DNA of 64,000 nucleotides from Neobacillus sp. YX16 (GTDB taxonomy: Bacteria; Bacillota; Bacilli; Bacillales; Cytobacillaceae). The notes beneath the pieces are model-generated. The model did not search any database, was not told the DNA's origin, and saw only the letters and a list, made by a program, of their open reading frames with translations. Where the stretch lies: positions 944,001-1,008,000 of the forward strand of contig NZ_CP126115.1 of assembly GCF_030123505.1 (NCBI RefSeq). Direction: 5' to 3'. Positions 20,101-28,167 of this stretch are shown piece after piece (position 1 is the first letter of the stretch; every line of letters begins with the position of its first letter). A program made the translations under genes and the position numbers.

Positions 20101-20518
20101 ATGATTCATTTGATCGAACAGCCCCCATATCAGCAAGACCTAGATCTTGTCCATAGATCACATCTATTTCTACATCTGTTCCTTCGACATTTACTTCCCA
20201 GAACCAAATGCCTTTATCAGACAGCCTAAATGTGACCATATAAATTACCTGCTCCACTTTTCCTTCCCAAGATATGTGAGAATCAGAATAGTGTACGGTG
20301 CTTTCAGATTTGACTCCTAGGAGCGGAACAATCATTATTTCATTATTTTTATGAAGTCTTAAATAAAGGTTATTTAAGGATCCATCGATCGGATTACCAA
20401 TGATTTGGTTGATCATGACGTGTTTAAAGGTGATAGAAGCTACATCACCACTATTTATAAACGAAAAGGACAAGTCCCCTGATTGTATCTGCAATGTTGA
20501 CTTTTTTGCTTTTAACAT
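17177..20518 (-). CDS. GH94-like 1,2-beta-oligoglucan (sophoro-oligosaccharide) phosphorylase
   Basis: 1113 residues, no signal peptide, cytoplasmic. Start at the ATG at 20518 with AGAGGTG upstream (a GTG nine bases earlier is the alternative). The long N-terminal beta-sandwich and linker precede an alpha/alpha barrel with TRDVCQGPTEYF, the acidic motif GDGDWDDTLQP (W764-D765-D766, holding the likely general acid) and a C-terminal QYVHAHIRFVEAMAKLG block. These and the ~1100-residue length match the Listeria innocua phosphorylase that degrades beta-1,2-glucans with phosphate to glucose-1-phosphate. The GH3 gene just upstream and lacI downstream give the same gene set as in Listeria. No known activity can be proven here. 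Confidence 0.8.
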   Translation of the reverse strand: MLKAKKSTLQIQSGDLSFSFINSGDVASITFKHVMINQIIGNPIDGSLNNLYLRLHKNNEIMIVPLLGVKSESTVHYSDSHISWEGKVEQVIYMVTFRLSDKGIWFWEVNVEGTDVEIDVIYGQDLGLADMGAVRSNESYMAQYIDHTVFEDASRGYVVCSRQNQPQSAGFPYLQQGSLSKTVAYSTDGFQFFGLSYKETNQPEILTKLSLENEVYQYEFAYTALQSERVHLSGSKQFVFYGLFKDTHQEVINTLEFEEELMDAWDQVKELNPSSATIDEVRISPIIGEPLKTLSMEKNEIEQLFPNRHQEEWEGDNLLSFFTDKYEHVVLKEKELLVERPHGHIIMTGQNGKMKENIITTTSYMYGVFNAQLVVGNTSMNKMITNTRNALNILKTSGQRIYIEMEGVFQLLTMPSMYEMGFNYARWYYKTAEETLIITNFTTVDTPEVLLHVRSLSGKSYRYLVSNQVSMNNNEYVVPFHMEIDDQTITFRADSGADSAKAYPNLTYRIQVSGSDYNVSDEQKFGENLIPQSASLVVLELSETPEWEITVQGLLHGETIPFVKRKAEIEIETYREVYRKIMKGFKLSKNENTPAELEKVNALTWWYTHNMLVHYSVPHGLEQYGGAAWGTRDVCQGPTEYFMATQNYDAVREIIKTVFSHQYEETGNWPQWFMFDNYVTIQAHECHGDIIVWPLKMLSDYLTVTNDFSILEEHVPYTSKKTYTFTENIASILEHAKKEIGYIKDNFLHDTYLSSYGDGDWDDTLQPANAQLKQFMVSSWTVSLTYQVMNQLSKVMEKVDSVIAYELRTLATGIEADFNKYILQNEIIPGFVYMENPEEAELMLHPTDSKTGINYRLLPMTRSMISELLTPEQAETHYQIIKEKLLCPDGVRLMNRPAKYTGGISTHFKRAEQAANFGREIGLQYVHAHIRFVEAMAKLGKVDEAWNGLQVINPIGIQAVVPNAEIRQSNAYFSSSDGKFNTRYEAQERFDELRKGTVQVKGGWRIYSSGPGIYMNQLISNCLGIRFEATDLVIDPVLPQHFDGLKFEFMVNDFLVMFVYHLTNQEEKRVVINGQVTKLESLSNRYRKGGVRVNQQELEQHLNNNENVIEIFM

Positions 20519-20537
20519 GTTTTTCACCTCTAGTTTA

Positions 20538-22700
20538 CTATTTTACTAATTTAAAAGTAAGAGCGGATACATCTTGGCTGTTTCGACCAACATATGCGAT
20601 ATACGTACCAGCATCACTTGTAAACTGAAGGTTCTCATGATGGTATCGAAGTTGTTCTTCTGTGATTGTGAAGGAAACTTCTTTCGTTTCATTCGGCTCT
20701 AACAAAATCTTTTTAAACGCTTTCAATTCCTTTACAGGTCGGACAATTTCTCCTGCAACGTCACGTATATATAGCTGTACGACTTCTTCTCCAGCAACAT
20801 TGCCGGTATTCGTTATGCTTACAGATAGAGTAATAGCTTGTTCAGAATTCATACTCTCTGCCGACAACGATGCATCGGTGTATGAGAAGGTGGTATAGCT
20901 TAAACCAAATCCAAATGGAAGTAAAGGTTCATTCGGAATATCCAGATAGTGTGATACATACCGCACATATTCTTCAGAAGTTTTCGGGCGGCCAGTATTA
21001 AAATGATTGTAATATACTGGAACTTGTCCGACTGAATATGGGAATGTCATGGACAATCGACCAGATGGATTGGCATCACCAAATAGTAAATCAGCAATCG
21101 CTGCTCCACCTTCTGTTCCTGGATACCAAGCTTCTAACACTGCATCTGCTTGATCGATCACACCATGTAAATCGAGAGGACGACCATTAAATAATACAGC
21201 TACTATTGGTTTTTGCAGTTTTTTCACTTCGGCAATCAATTGGAGTTGAATTTCTGGTAAACAAATATCAGCTCTACTGCCACCTTCTCCGCTCATTGCT
21301 GAACTTTCACCTAAAGCAAGGATAATAACATCTGCTTCGCTTGCCACATTTAATGCCATATTCATTTCATTTTCAGTACCTGTTTCAATGTCACAGCCTT
21401 TTGCGACTGTAAGCAAAGAAGGGTCAAGTTTCATTTTTATACCTTCGTCCATTTTAACGGCTTCCTCATAAGAACCTTGCCATGACCAAGGGCCTAAAAT
21501 ATCACCATTTTGAGCAAAAGGACCAATTAACGCGATTTTCTGGTGCCTATTTAATGGAAGAACGGATTGATTCTTTAATAGTACACATGACTTTGTCGCT
21601 ACTTCTCGTGCTGCCCTGCGATGACCCTCAGATAGAATATATTCTTGCTCACGTTTTTCATCTGCACCACGATATGGATTTTCAAATAATCCTAATTTTT
21701 GTTTTAATTTCAAAATTCGAAGAACCGCTTCATCAATTAGTGTTTCTTCTATAGTGCCACTTTCCACAAGCTGCTTTAAGTTATCTACGTAGCATGTCGT
21801 CATCATTTCAATGTCCACACCAGCTTGAAGAGCTTTTACAGCAGCTTCTGAGGAATCTTCAGCTATACCATGCGGAATTAACTCCTTGACCGCACCCCAG
21901 TCGGAAATCATGACTCCGTCAAATCCCCATTCATCACGAAGCAAATTGCGCATTAACTTTTTATTTCCTGTAGCAGGGATACCATCTACGGTGTTAAAAG
22001 CAGTCATTACCATTTCACAGCCTTCATCTAAGGCGGCTTTATATGGTGGTAAGTATGACTCACGCAGTTGTCTTTCCGACATATCAACAGTGTTATATTC
22101 ACGTCCACCTTCAGGCGCTCCATAAGCTGCAAAGTGTTTAACACATGCAGCTACACGATTTTGGTCATTCGCTAAATTCGTTCCTTGGAATCCTCGAACA
22201 AATGCACGAGCAAATAGACTATTTAAATAAGGATCTTCTCCAGTAGACTCCATGACCCTGCCCCAACGTGGATCACGAACTATGTCAACCATAGGAGCAA
22301 ATGTAACATGAACCCCAGAAACTGCAGCCTCTTTAGCTGCAATCTCAGCACTCTTTTCAGCTAGGTCCAGGTCCCAAGAACAACCAATTGCTAGAGGTAC
22401 AGGGAAAATCGTTTTAAATCCGTGAACAATATCGGCCATCATTAATAAAGGAATCCCGAGACGATTTTCCTCTAAATGGGCTTTTTGAATGTTCATAACT
22501 TCTCTTGCACCTGAGGCACCCAAGACCGAACCACAATTTTGTGAGACTTCATCAGTAATTCCCATCCCTGTCATTGGTCCAGTTATCTCGCCTTTATCGG
22601 ATGCTCCTTTAAAGAAGGGTGTTGCTAACTGAAGCAGTTGGCCAATCTTTTCGTTTAAAGTCATTTTCTGAATTATTTCATTCAATTGTTGTTCCACCAT
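20538..22700 (-). CDS. GH3 beta-glucosidase (sophorose-type)
   Basis: 720 residues, no signal peptide, with GGAGGAG ahead of the ATG. The first domain carries the substrate-binding motif KHFAAYGAPEGGREYN and the nucleophile Asp267 in VMISDWGAV; a second alpha/beta sandwich with GEGGSRADICLPE and a fibronectin type III-like C-terminus (about 600-715) complete the standard GH3 layout. It is first in the operon with the beta-1,2-oligoglucan phosphorylase and probably splits sophorose and short beta-1,2-glucans to glucose. Other beta-glucosides remain possible. Confidence 0.9.
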   Translation of the reverse strand: MVEQQLNEIIQKMTLNEKIGQLLQLATPFFKGASDKGEITGPMTGMGITDEVSQNCGSVLGASGAREVMNIQKAHLEENRLGIPLLMMADIVHGFKTIFPVPLAIGCSWDLDLAEKSAEIAAKEAAVSGVHVTFAPMVDIVRDPRWGRVMESTGEDPYLNSLFARAFVRGFQGTNLANDQNRVAACVKHFAAYGAPEGGREYNTVDMSERQLRESYLPPYKAALDEGCEMVMTAFNTVDGIPATGNKKLMRNLLRDEWGFDGVMISDWGAVKELIPHGIAEDSSEAAVKALQAGVDIEMMTTCYVDNLKQLVESGTIEETLIDEAVLRILKLKQKLGLFENPYRGADEKREQEYILSEGHRRAAREVATKSCVLLKNQSVLPLNRHQKIALIGPFAQNGDILGPWSWQGSYEEAVKMDEGIKMKLDPSLLTVAKGCDIETGTENEMNMALNVASEADVIILALGESSAMSGEGGSRADICLPEIQLQLIAEVKKLQKPIVAVLFNGRPLDLHGVIDQADAVLEAWYPGTEGGAAIADLLFGDANPSGRLSMTFPYSVGQVPVYYNHFNTGRPKTSEEYVRYVSHYLDIPNEPLLPFGFGLSYTTFSYTDASLSAESMNSEQAITLSVSITNTGNVAGEEVVQLYIRDVAGEIVRPVKELKAFKKILLEPNETKEVSFTITEEQLRYHHENLQFTSDAGTYIAYVGRNSQDVSALTFKLVK

Positions 22701-22736
22701 TTTTCTCCTCCATTTTTATAATGTTCTTTAAACCAA

Positions 22737-22785
22737 TTGAAACGTTTCAATAGAAATTATAATTGGATTATAAACGCTTTCAAAA
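22737..22785 (-). promoter_or_regulatory. LacI-type palindrome plus cre-like site before GH3
   Basis: TTGAAACGTTTCAA (22737-22750) is a perfect 14-base palindrome of the LacI-family type, 37 bases upstream of the GH3 ATG. A cre-like TGAAAGCGTTTATA (reverse strand, about 22769-22782) lies just upstream, and a weaker GAAACGTTTT at 22805 follows. I infer repression by the operon's own LacI protein and catabolite control by CcpA. Confidence 0.7.
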
Positions 22786-22856
22786 AGAGAGTCAATGAAA
22801 AATCGAAACGTTTTTATTGCAAGATTAAAAGACATTGATAAAGAATTAGAAAACAG

Positions 22857-23636
22857 CTACTCCATATCCAGACGTCTGTAAACTCCGGGAGCTACGCCAT
22901 ATTTTTTATGAAATACCCTGTGAAAATAAGGATAGCTGCCGAATCCGCAATCATCAGCTATCTGCTCGAGTGTCATAGTAGTATACTTCATCCGTTCGAT
23001 TGCTGCGGAAAGCCGAATTTCATGTGCATATTCAATGATTGTTTTCCCGACATGACTTTTAAAAAGATGCACAGATCGAGAAACGCTAAGACCAGCATGT
23101 CGTGCCACATCCTCTAGTTTAAAAGCGGTAGTGGCGTGTTCTTCAATATAACGCATCATTCGCGACACCGAATATGGGTAGATAAAGGATGGTACCGTTT
23201 CGTTTGCTGCACGTTCTAAATATAAACAGAGCGCTCGCAGCAAATAGCCGGTCAGCTCTTCGTTTTGGCTGGAAGATGGACGGCGCTTTTCCATCATGAT
23301 TTGACGCCATAAAGTCAGCAATTTGTCATCAATTCCAATTTGAGAAATATTATCTATGTCAGAACTGCGCCACCATGCGTCAATCCATGACCCTTCACAT
23401 CCTAAGTGATAGTCCCCGCAGTTTTGCCCCTCTTTGACCAGCAGTTCATAATGATCACCAGGTTCTATAATCAAAAGGTCACCTTTCTTAAATTCCACTT
23501 TTCTTCCCTTCACCACTACTTCACTAAGACCTTCCGTTTGCAGGCGGAATAGATAAGCTGGATACCCGGATTTGTGTTGTGAATGATATCCATTAGTATG
23601 ATAGGAATAGCCGCAAAAAAATATATTGGTTTTCAT
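22857..23636 (-). CDS. AraC-family regulator
   Basis: 259 residues. An N-terminal cupin-like sensor (about 20-95, with GDLLIIEPGDHYEL) is joined to two C-terminal helix-turn-helices (about 160-255: LEDVARHAGLSVSRSVHLFK and LEQIADDCGFGSYPYFHRVF). The start has GGAGGG five bases upstream. It is transcribed away from the ThuA operon and likely activates it in response to a sugar; the shared 190-bp intergenic region holds a perfect palindrome. It could also act on the GH3 operon downstream of it. Confidence 0.88.
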   Translation of the reverse strand: MKTNIFFCGYSYHTNGYHSQHKSGYPAYLFRLQTEGLSEVVVKGRKVEFKKGDLLIIEPGDHYELLVKEGQNCGDYHLGCEGSWIDAWWRSSDIDNISQIGIDDKLLTLWRQIMMEKRRPSSSQNEELTGYLLRALCLYLERAANETVPSFIYPYSVSRMMRYIEEHATTAFKLEDVARHAGLSVSRSVHLFKSHVGKTIIEYAHEIRLSAAIERMKYTTMTLEQIADDCGFGSYPYFHRVFHKKYGVAPGVYRRLDME

Positions 23637-23697
23637 AATTCCCTCCTTGAAATAAAGAAAAATAGCAAAATAGTAGATGTTTTAATTATATCATCTA

Positions 23698-23713
23698 TGT
23701 TTATTTGTAAACA
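23698..23713. promoter_or_regulatory. Perfect palindrome between araC-type gene and thuA-type gene
   Basis: TGTTTA-TTTG-TAAACA is a 16-base perfect inverted repeat about 60 bases from the regulator start. AraC proteins usually bind direct repeats, so a different repressor may use it. Candidate operator only. Confidence 0.4.
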
Positions 23714-23827
23714 CAGGATTTATGATGTAATCAAATAAGTAAGGTTATAGGAGTGAAAGTTTTTACTGGCTGACAAAGGCAGGAGAAAAAAGCTTAAATT
23801 ATTTAAAGAAAAAGGGAGTTGGTTGTT

Positions 23828-24550
23828 ATGGTAAAAGTAACAGTTTGGAATGAAAACCGTCACGAACAAAAAAATCCTGTTGTAAGAGATATATACCCTA
23901 ATGGAATACATGGTGCGATAGCAGAATTTTTAAAGGCAGACGGCTTCGAAGCAGGGACCGCTACTCTAGACGAACCAGAGCATGGCTTAACGGATGACGT
24001 TCTAGACAAGACAGATGTATTAGTTTGGTGGGGACATTTAGCACATGGAGAAGTAAAGGATGAAATTGTCCAAAAGGTTCAGCAGCGAGTTCTTGATGGC
24101 ATGGGTCTGATTGTTCTTCATTCTGGTCATTTCTCAAAAATATTTAAAACTTTAATGGGAACAAGCTGTGATCTAAAATGGCGGGAAGCAGATGAAAAAG
24201 AACGTCTTTGGGTTGTGAGCCCAAGTCATCCAATTGCAGAAGGGATCACTGAATACATTGAATTAGAAAAGGAAGAAATGTATGGGGAGCATTTTGATAT
24301 TCCGCAGCCAGATGAGCTCATTTTCACAAGCTGGTTCGAAGGCGGAGAAGTTTTTCGCAGCGGCTGTACTTACAAACGCGGAAATGGAAAGGTATTTTAC
24401 TTCCGACCAGGTCATGAAACCTATCCTACGTACCATAACAAAGACATTCACCGTGTCATTAGCAATGCAGTGAAATGGGCTCAGCCTGTAAAGCGTGAAC
24501 GTCCTGTCTATGGAAACACGAAACCACTAGAAGTAATTGGAGGGAAATAA
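23828..24550 (+). CDS. ThuA-like protein
   Basis: 240 residues, class I glutamine amidotransferase-like fold of the ThuA family, whose members occur with sugar dehydrogenases (thuA and thuB in rhizobial trehalose use) and whose chemistry is poorly defined. Seen motifs: [51 protein letters not shown]. Start at the ATG at 23828 with GGGAG upstream. First gene of a four-gene operon with two oxidoreductases and an isomerase, spaced by two bases from the next. Confidence 0.9.
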   Translation: MVKVTVWNENRHEQKNPVVRDIYPNGIHGAIAEFLKADGFEAGTATLDEPEHGLTDDVLDKTDVLVWWGHLAHGEVKDEIVQKVQQRVLDGMGLIVLHSGHFSKIFKTLMGTSCDLKWREADEKERLWVVSPSHPIAEGITEYIELEKEEMYGEHFDIPQPDELIFTSWFEGGEVFRSGCTYKRGNGKVFYFRPGHETYPTYHNKDIHRVISNAVKWAQPVKRERPVYGNTKPLEVIGGK

Positions 24551-24552
24551 GA

Positions 24553-25587
24553 ATGGAAAAATTAAGAGTTGGTGTGATTGGCTGCGGCAGTATTGCCATA
24601 CATCGTCATTTGCCTGAATATAGTTCGAATAAAAATGTTGAACTGGTTGCTGTTTGTGATATCAATGAGGAACGTGCCCAGGCTACAGCTGAAAAATATG
24701 GGGCTAAAGCTTTTACAAGCTATGAAGAGTTAGCCAGCAGCGGTTTGGTAGAGGCAGTCAGTGTCTGTACACCAAATTATCTCCATGCTCCCATTACGAT
24801 TGCTGCTTTAAACGCGGGACTTCATGTCCTTTGTGAAAAACCAATGGCCACTTCAAAAGAAGAAGCAGAAGAGATGATTGCTGCGGCAAAAACGAATGGT
24901 AAGAAGTTAATGATTGCTCATAATCAGCGATTTGTACCATCACACCAAAGAGCACGTCAGTTAATCCAAAGCGGAGAAGTCGGCAAGATTTATAGCTTTC
25001 GTACCGCATTCGGACATGGAGGACCAGAAGGCTGGAGTGTTGATGGTAAAGATAGCTGGTTCTTTGAAAAAGAAAAAGCATTTGTTGGGGCTATGGGCGA
25101 TTTAGGTGTACACAAGACCGATTTACTTCGCTATGTGCTGGGCGAAGAAATTACAGAAGTAGGATCTTTTGTTGAAACAAATGCAAAGGAATTCGCAACG
25201 GTTGATGATAATGCAGTATGTGTATTAAAAACCGAGAGTGGAATTATTGGAACTCTTGCTGCTAGCTGGGCTTATACAAGCAAAGAAGATAACTCAACCA
25301 TTATTTATGGAGAAAAAGCGATACTTCGTTTAGAGGATGACCCTATAAATTCTCTTGTCGTTCAATATACAAACGGAGAAATAGCGAACTATCAGCTTGG
25401 TAAAATTCAGTCCAATAGTGCCGGAGGACAAAATAACTCTCGTGTAATTGATCAATTTGTTGATGCTGTAATTAAGGGGCATGAGGTGCCTGTCACCGGC
25501 GAAGAGGGCATGAAATCTTTGGAGGTTATTTTGGCTGCATTAGAGTCCAATGAAACGAAGCGAATTGTGAGAGTGAGAGAAAGATGA
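24553..25587 (+). CDS. Gfo/Idh/MocA-family oxidoreductase 1
   Basis: 344 residues. N-terminal Rossmann fold with GVIGCGSIAIHRHLPEY for NAD(P), the conserved CEKPMA loop at about 95, and the C-terminal beta-sheet domain with GDLGVHKTDLLRY. Typical substrates are sugars, inositols or glycosides oxidised at a ring hydroxyl. The stop overlaps the next start by four bases (ATGA), so expression is coupled. Which sugar is not visible. Confidence 0.92.
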   Translation: MEKLRVGVIGCGSIAIHRHLPEYSSNKNVELVAVCDINEERAQATAEKYGAKAFTSYEELASSGLVEAVSVCTPNYLHAPITIAALNAGLHVLCEKPMATSKEEAEEMIAAAKTNGKKLMIAHNQRFVPSHQRARQLIQSGEVGKIYSFRTAFGHGGPEGWSVDGKDSWFFEKEKAFVGAMGDLGVHKTDLLRYVLGEEITEVGSFVETNAKEFATVDDNAVCVLKTESGIIGTLAASWAYTSKEDNSTIIYGEKAILRLEDDPINSLVVQYTNGEIANYQLGKIQSNSAGGQNNSRVIDQFVDAVIKGHEVPVTGEEGMKSLEVILAALESNETKRIVRVRER

Positions 25588-26603
25588 AAAAGCTACGTAT
25601 TGGAATTATCGGAGTTGGAGGTATTGCGGTAGGCCGCCATATTCCTTCATTTCTCCAGTTGCAGGATATCTGTGAGATTACTGCTTTAAGTGATATTAAT
25701 ATCGATCGTGCTCAGGAAACTGCAGAAAAATATAATATTCCTCATGTTTTTCCGGAATATCATGACCTTTTTTCAGTGGTTGATGCAGTATGTATTTGCA
25801 CGCCAAATAAATTCCACGCAGAAATTACGATTGCAGCCCTTGAAGCAGGAGTACATGTATTGTGTGAAAAGCCAATGGCGTTATCTGCGGAAGAATGTGA
25901 GGCGATGGTCGCTGCTTCTAAAAAGGCAGATAAAGTTCTCGCGATTGCGTATCATTACCGTTTTATGAAGGAAGCGCAAGCTGCTAAGAAAGCCATGGAA
26001 GACGTAGGTACACCGCTTGTAATAAGGGTACAGGCATTGAGACGCCGAAAAGTACCGGGGTGGGGAGTATTTACCAACAAAGACCTGCAGGGCGGCGGCA
26101 GTTTGATTGATTATGGCTGTCATTTGTTAGATTTAGCTCTATGGCTGATGGGGAATCCAAAACATACAACGGTGACAGGCACCGCCTATAACACGTTAAG
26201 TAAAATGCCTAACCAAGTGAATCAATGGGGCGCCTTTGATCATAAAACCTTTAATGTCGATGATCATGTAACAGCCTATATTCAATTTGAAAATGATGCA
26301 TCTATGTTGTTTGAAACATCTTGGGCTGCCAATATAAAGGATGACGCCGAACATCTTAGCATTTCCGGTGTTGACGGGGGATTAAGTGTCTTCCCATTCG
26401 AACTTTATACTACAAAGAACGGAATGCTTTTAAATAGTGAAGCTGCATGGCTACCTGGTGAGAAAGAACCTGGTTTGCAGCAGGATAGGAACTTTATTGA
26501 AGCATGCCTTGGATTGGCTGAGCTTGTGGTAAAACCAGAAGAGGCACTTCAAGTTTCGCAGATTATTGATCAAATATATGAGAGCGGGGGAAATAAATTA
26601 TGA
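25584..26603 (+). CDS. Gfo/Idh/MocA-family oxidoreductase 2
   Basis: 339 residues, similar fold: GIIGVGGIAVGRHIPSF, CEKPMALS, GGSLIDYGCHLLDLALWL. Overlaps both neighbours by four bases. Two Gfo/Idh/MocA enzymes in tandem suggest an oxidation-reduction pair, for example dehydrogenation and re-reduction of a keto-sugar after isomerisation by the next gene's product. Substrate unknown. Confidence 0.92.
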   Translation: MKKLRIGIIGVGGIAVGRHIPSFLQLQDICEITALSDINIDRAQETAEKYNIPHVFPEYHDLFSVVDAVCICTPNKFHAEITIAALEAGVHVLCEKPMALSAEECEAMVAASKKADKVLAIAYHYRFMKEAQAAKKAMEDVGTPLVIRVQALRRRKVPGWGVFTNKDLQGGGSLIDYGCHLLDLALWLMGNPKHTTVTGTAYNTLSKMPNQVNQWGAFDHKTFNVDDHVTAYIQFENDASMLFETSWAANIKDDAEHLSISGVDGGLSVFPFELYTTKNGMLLNSEAAWLPGEKEPGLQQDRNFIEACLGLAELVVKPEEALQVSQIIDQIYESGGNKL

Positions 26604-27568
26604 AACTAGGAGTTTTTACGGTACTGTTTGCAGAAAAATCATTTGAGGAAATGCTAGATACTGTCAAGGAAGCTGGCCTTCATGCAGTTGAAATTGGTAC
26701 AGGATGTTATCCAGGAAACAGCCATTGTGATTTAGACGGGTTACTAGAGAGTGAAGATGCTCGTCATCGATACCTTCAACAAGTGGAAAGCCGTAGATTG
26801 ACAATCAGTGCATTTAGTTGTCATGGAAATCCAATATCACCTGAAGAAAGTTTTGCAAAAACTTCTCATGAAACTCTATTAAAAACAATTAAACTTGCCT
26901 CACTTTTAGGTGTACCAGTTGTGAACTGTTTTTCTGGGACAGCTGGGGACCATGAAGGGGCAAAATATCCAAATTGGCCCGTAACACCATGGCCAAATGA
27001 ATTTGGGGATGTGCTAAAGTGGCAATGGGAAGAAAAATTAATTCCTTACTGGAAAGAAGTCGGTCAGTATGCGAAGGAACACAATGTGAAGATTGGACTG
27101 GAGCTTCATGGTGGATTTTTAGTTCATACTCCATATACCCTATTAAAACTGCGTGAGCAAACATGTGATGCAATCGGCGCTAATTTAGATCCAAGCCACT
27201 TATGGTGGCAGGGAATTGACCCTGTGGCTGCTATCAAAATTTTAGCAAAAGAAAATGCCATTCACCATTTTCATGCGAAAGACACATACATTGACCAAGA
27301 AAATGTGAATATGTATGGACTAACAGATATGCAGCCTTACGGGGAAGTAAGAACGCGGGCATGGACATTCCGTTCTGTTGGCTGCGGACATAGTTTAAAA
27401 GATTGGTCCGATATGATGAGTGCACTTCGTACGTACGGTTATGATTATGTAGTCAGCATTGAGCATGAAGACCCAATCATGTCTATAGATGAAGGGTTTA
27501 AACGTGCCGTGACCAATTTGAAATCTATTTTAATAGAAGAGTCTGTTTCGCAAATGTGGTGGGCATAG
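26600..27568 (+). CDS. Sugar phosphate isomerase/epimerase (AP endonuclease 2 family TIM barrel)
   Basis: 322 residues. Metal-binding TIM barrel residues are seen in KIGLELHGGFLVHTP, ANLDPSHLWWQG, HFHAKDTY and SIEHEDPIMS. Family members act as isomerases, epimerases or, in C-glycoside cleaving systems, as eliminases of 3-keto-glycosides. It is the last gene of the ThuA operon and is followed by two hairpins. The two oxidoreductases upstream supply a possible keto-intermediate. Confidence 0.88.
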   Translation: MKLGVFTVLFAEKSFEEMLDTVKEAGLHAVEIGTGCYPGNSHCDLDGLLESEDARHRYLQQVESRRLTISAFSCHGNPISPEESFAKTSHETLLKTIKLASLLGVPVVNCFSGTAGDHEGAKYPNWPVTPWPNEFGDVLKWQWEEKLIPYWKEVGQYAKEHNVKIGLELHGGFLVHTPYTLLKLREQTCDAIGANLDPSHLWWQGIDPVAAIKILAKENAIHHFHAKDTYIDQENVNMYGLTDMQPYGEVRTRAWTFRSVGCGHSLKDWSDMMSALRTYGYDYVVSIEHEDPIMSIDEGFKRAVTNLKSILIEESVSQMWWA

Positions 27569-27579
27569 ACTACACAAAA

Positions 27580-27610
27580 AACCATAAGGGACTTTGCGTC
27601 CCTTATGGTT
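27580..27610. terminator. Terminator hairpin, left bracket of the 52-bp array
   Basis: 13-bp perfect stem AACCATAAGGGAC / GTCCCTTATGGTT with loop TTTGC. A-run on the left; weak T-tract on the right. It is almost identical to the hairpin at 28122-28152. Confidence 0.8.
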
Positions 27611-27613
27611 CCA

Positions 27614-27638
27614 GGCTGTCGAGAAAGTCTCGACAGCC
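27614..27638 (+). terminator. Second hairpin after the isomerase gene
   Basis: Perfect 11-bp stem GGCTGTCGAGA / TCTCGACAGCC with loop AAG, followed by ATTTTAT. Backup terminator for the ThuA operon. Confidence 0.75.
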
Positions 27639-27678
27639 ATTTTATAACTTTAACATTGCACCAATATTAGTGGCGTAC

Positions 27679-28120
27679 AATTGTCCTTAGGACCCCGGAT
27701 GAAGGATTAATCCTTCTGGCAGCGCATAAGATTTGTCTTTAAGACCCCCGATGAAAGACAAAACCTTCTGGAAGCGAATAAGATTTGTCCTTAAGACCTC
27801 CGATGAAAGACAAAACCTTCTGGAAGCGAATAAGATTTGTCCTTAAGACCCCGGATGAAGGACAAAACCTTCTGGCAGCGCATAAGATTTGTCCTTAAGA
27901 CCCCGGATGAAGGACAAAACCTTCTGGCAGCGCATAAGATTTGTCCTTAAGACTCCGGATGAAGGACAAAACCTTCTGGCAGCGCATAAGATTTGTCCTT
28001 AAGACCCCGGATGAAAGACAAAACCTTCTGGAAGCGCGTACGATTTGTCCTTAAGACCCCCGATGAAAGACAAATCCTTCCGGCAGCAGGTACGATTTGT
28101 CCTTAAGACCTCGGATGAAA
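27679..28120. repeat. Nine-unit tandem array, exact 52-bp period, hairpin-forming
   Basis: The anchor TTGTCC/TTGTCT occurs at 27681, 27733, 27785, 27837, 27889, 27941, 27993, 28045 and 28097: every interval is exactly 52 bases. Most units carry arms TTTGTCCTT and AAGGACAAA around a 13-base loop (AAGACCCCGGATG), then CCTTCTGG and CAGCGCATAAGA. Unit 2 has TTTGTCTTT with AAAGACAAA, a compensated pair change. Units 3, 7 and 8 have one C/A mismatch on + that is a G-U pair on -. Unit 1 is diverged, unit 9 is cut off in its right arm. The period is not a multiple of three, so it does not encode a repeat protein. It sits between convergent genes. Confidence 0.95.
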
Positions 28121-28121
28121 A

Positions 28122-28152
28122 AAACATAAGGGACTTTGCGTCCCTTATGTTT
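28122..28152. terminator. Terminator hairpin, right bracket of the 52-bp array
   Basis: Perfect stem AAACATAAGGGAC / GTCCCTTATGTTT, loop TTTGC, A-run left and TTTC right. It ends the MATE gene on the - strand. Relative to 27580-27610 the third stem pair differs in a compensated way (C-G versus A-T). Confidence 0.85.
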
Positions 28153-28167
28153 CTTTACTTTTTTCGA

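Noticed and set aside
19813..20229. 138-codon open frame opposite the phosphorylase gene
   Set aside because: It is antisense to a strongly supported protein and has odd His/Leu-rich composition with no start site.
27679..28120. CRISPR array at the 52-bp repeat
   Set aside because: There are no unique spacers: the whole 52-base unit repeats, and no cas genes are in the window.
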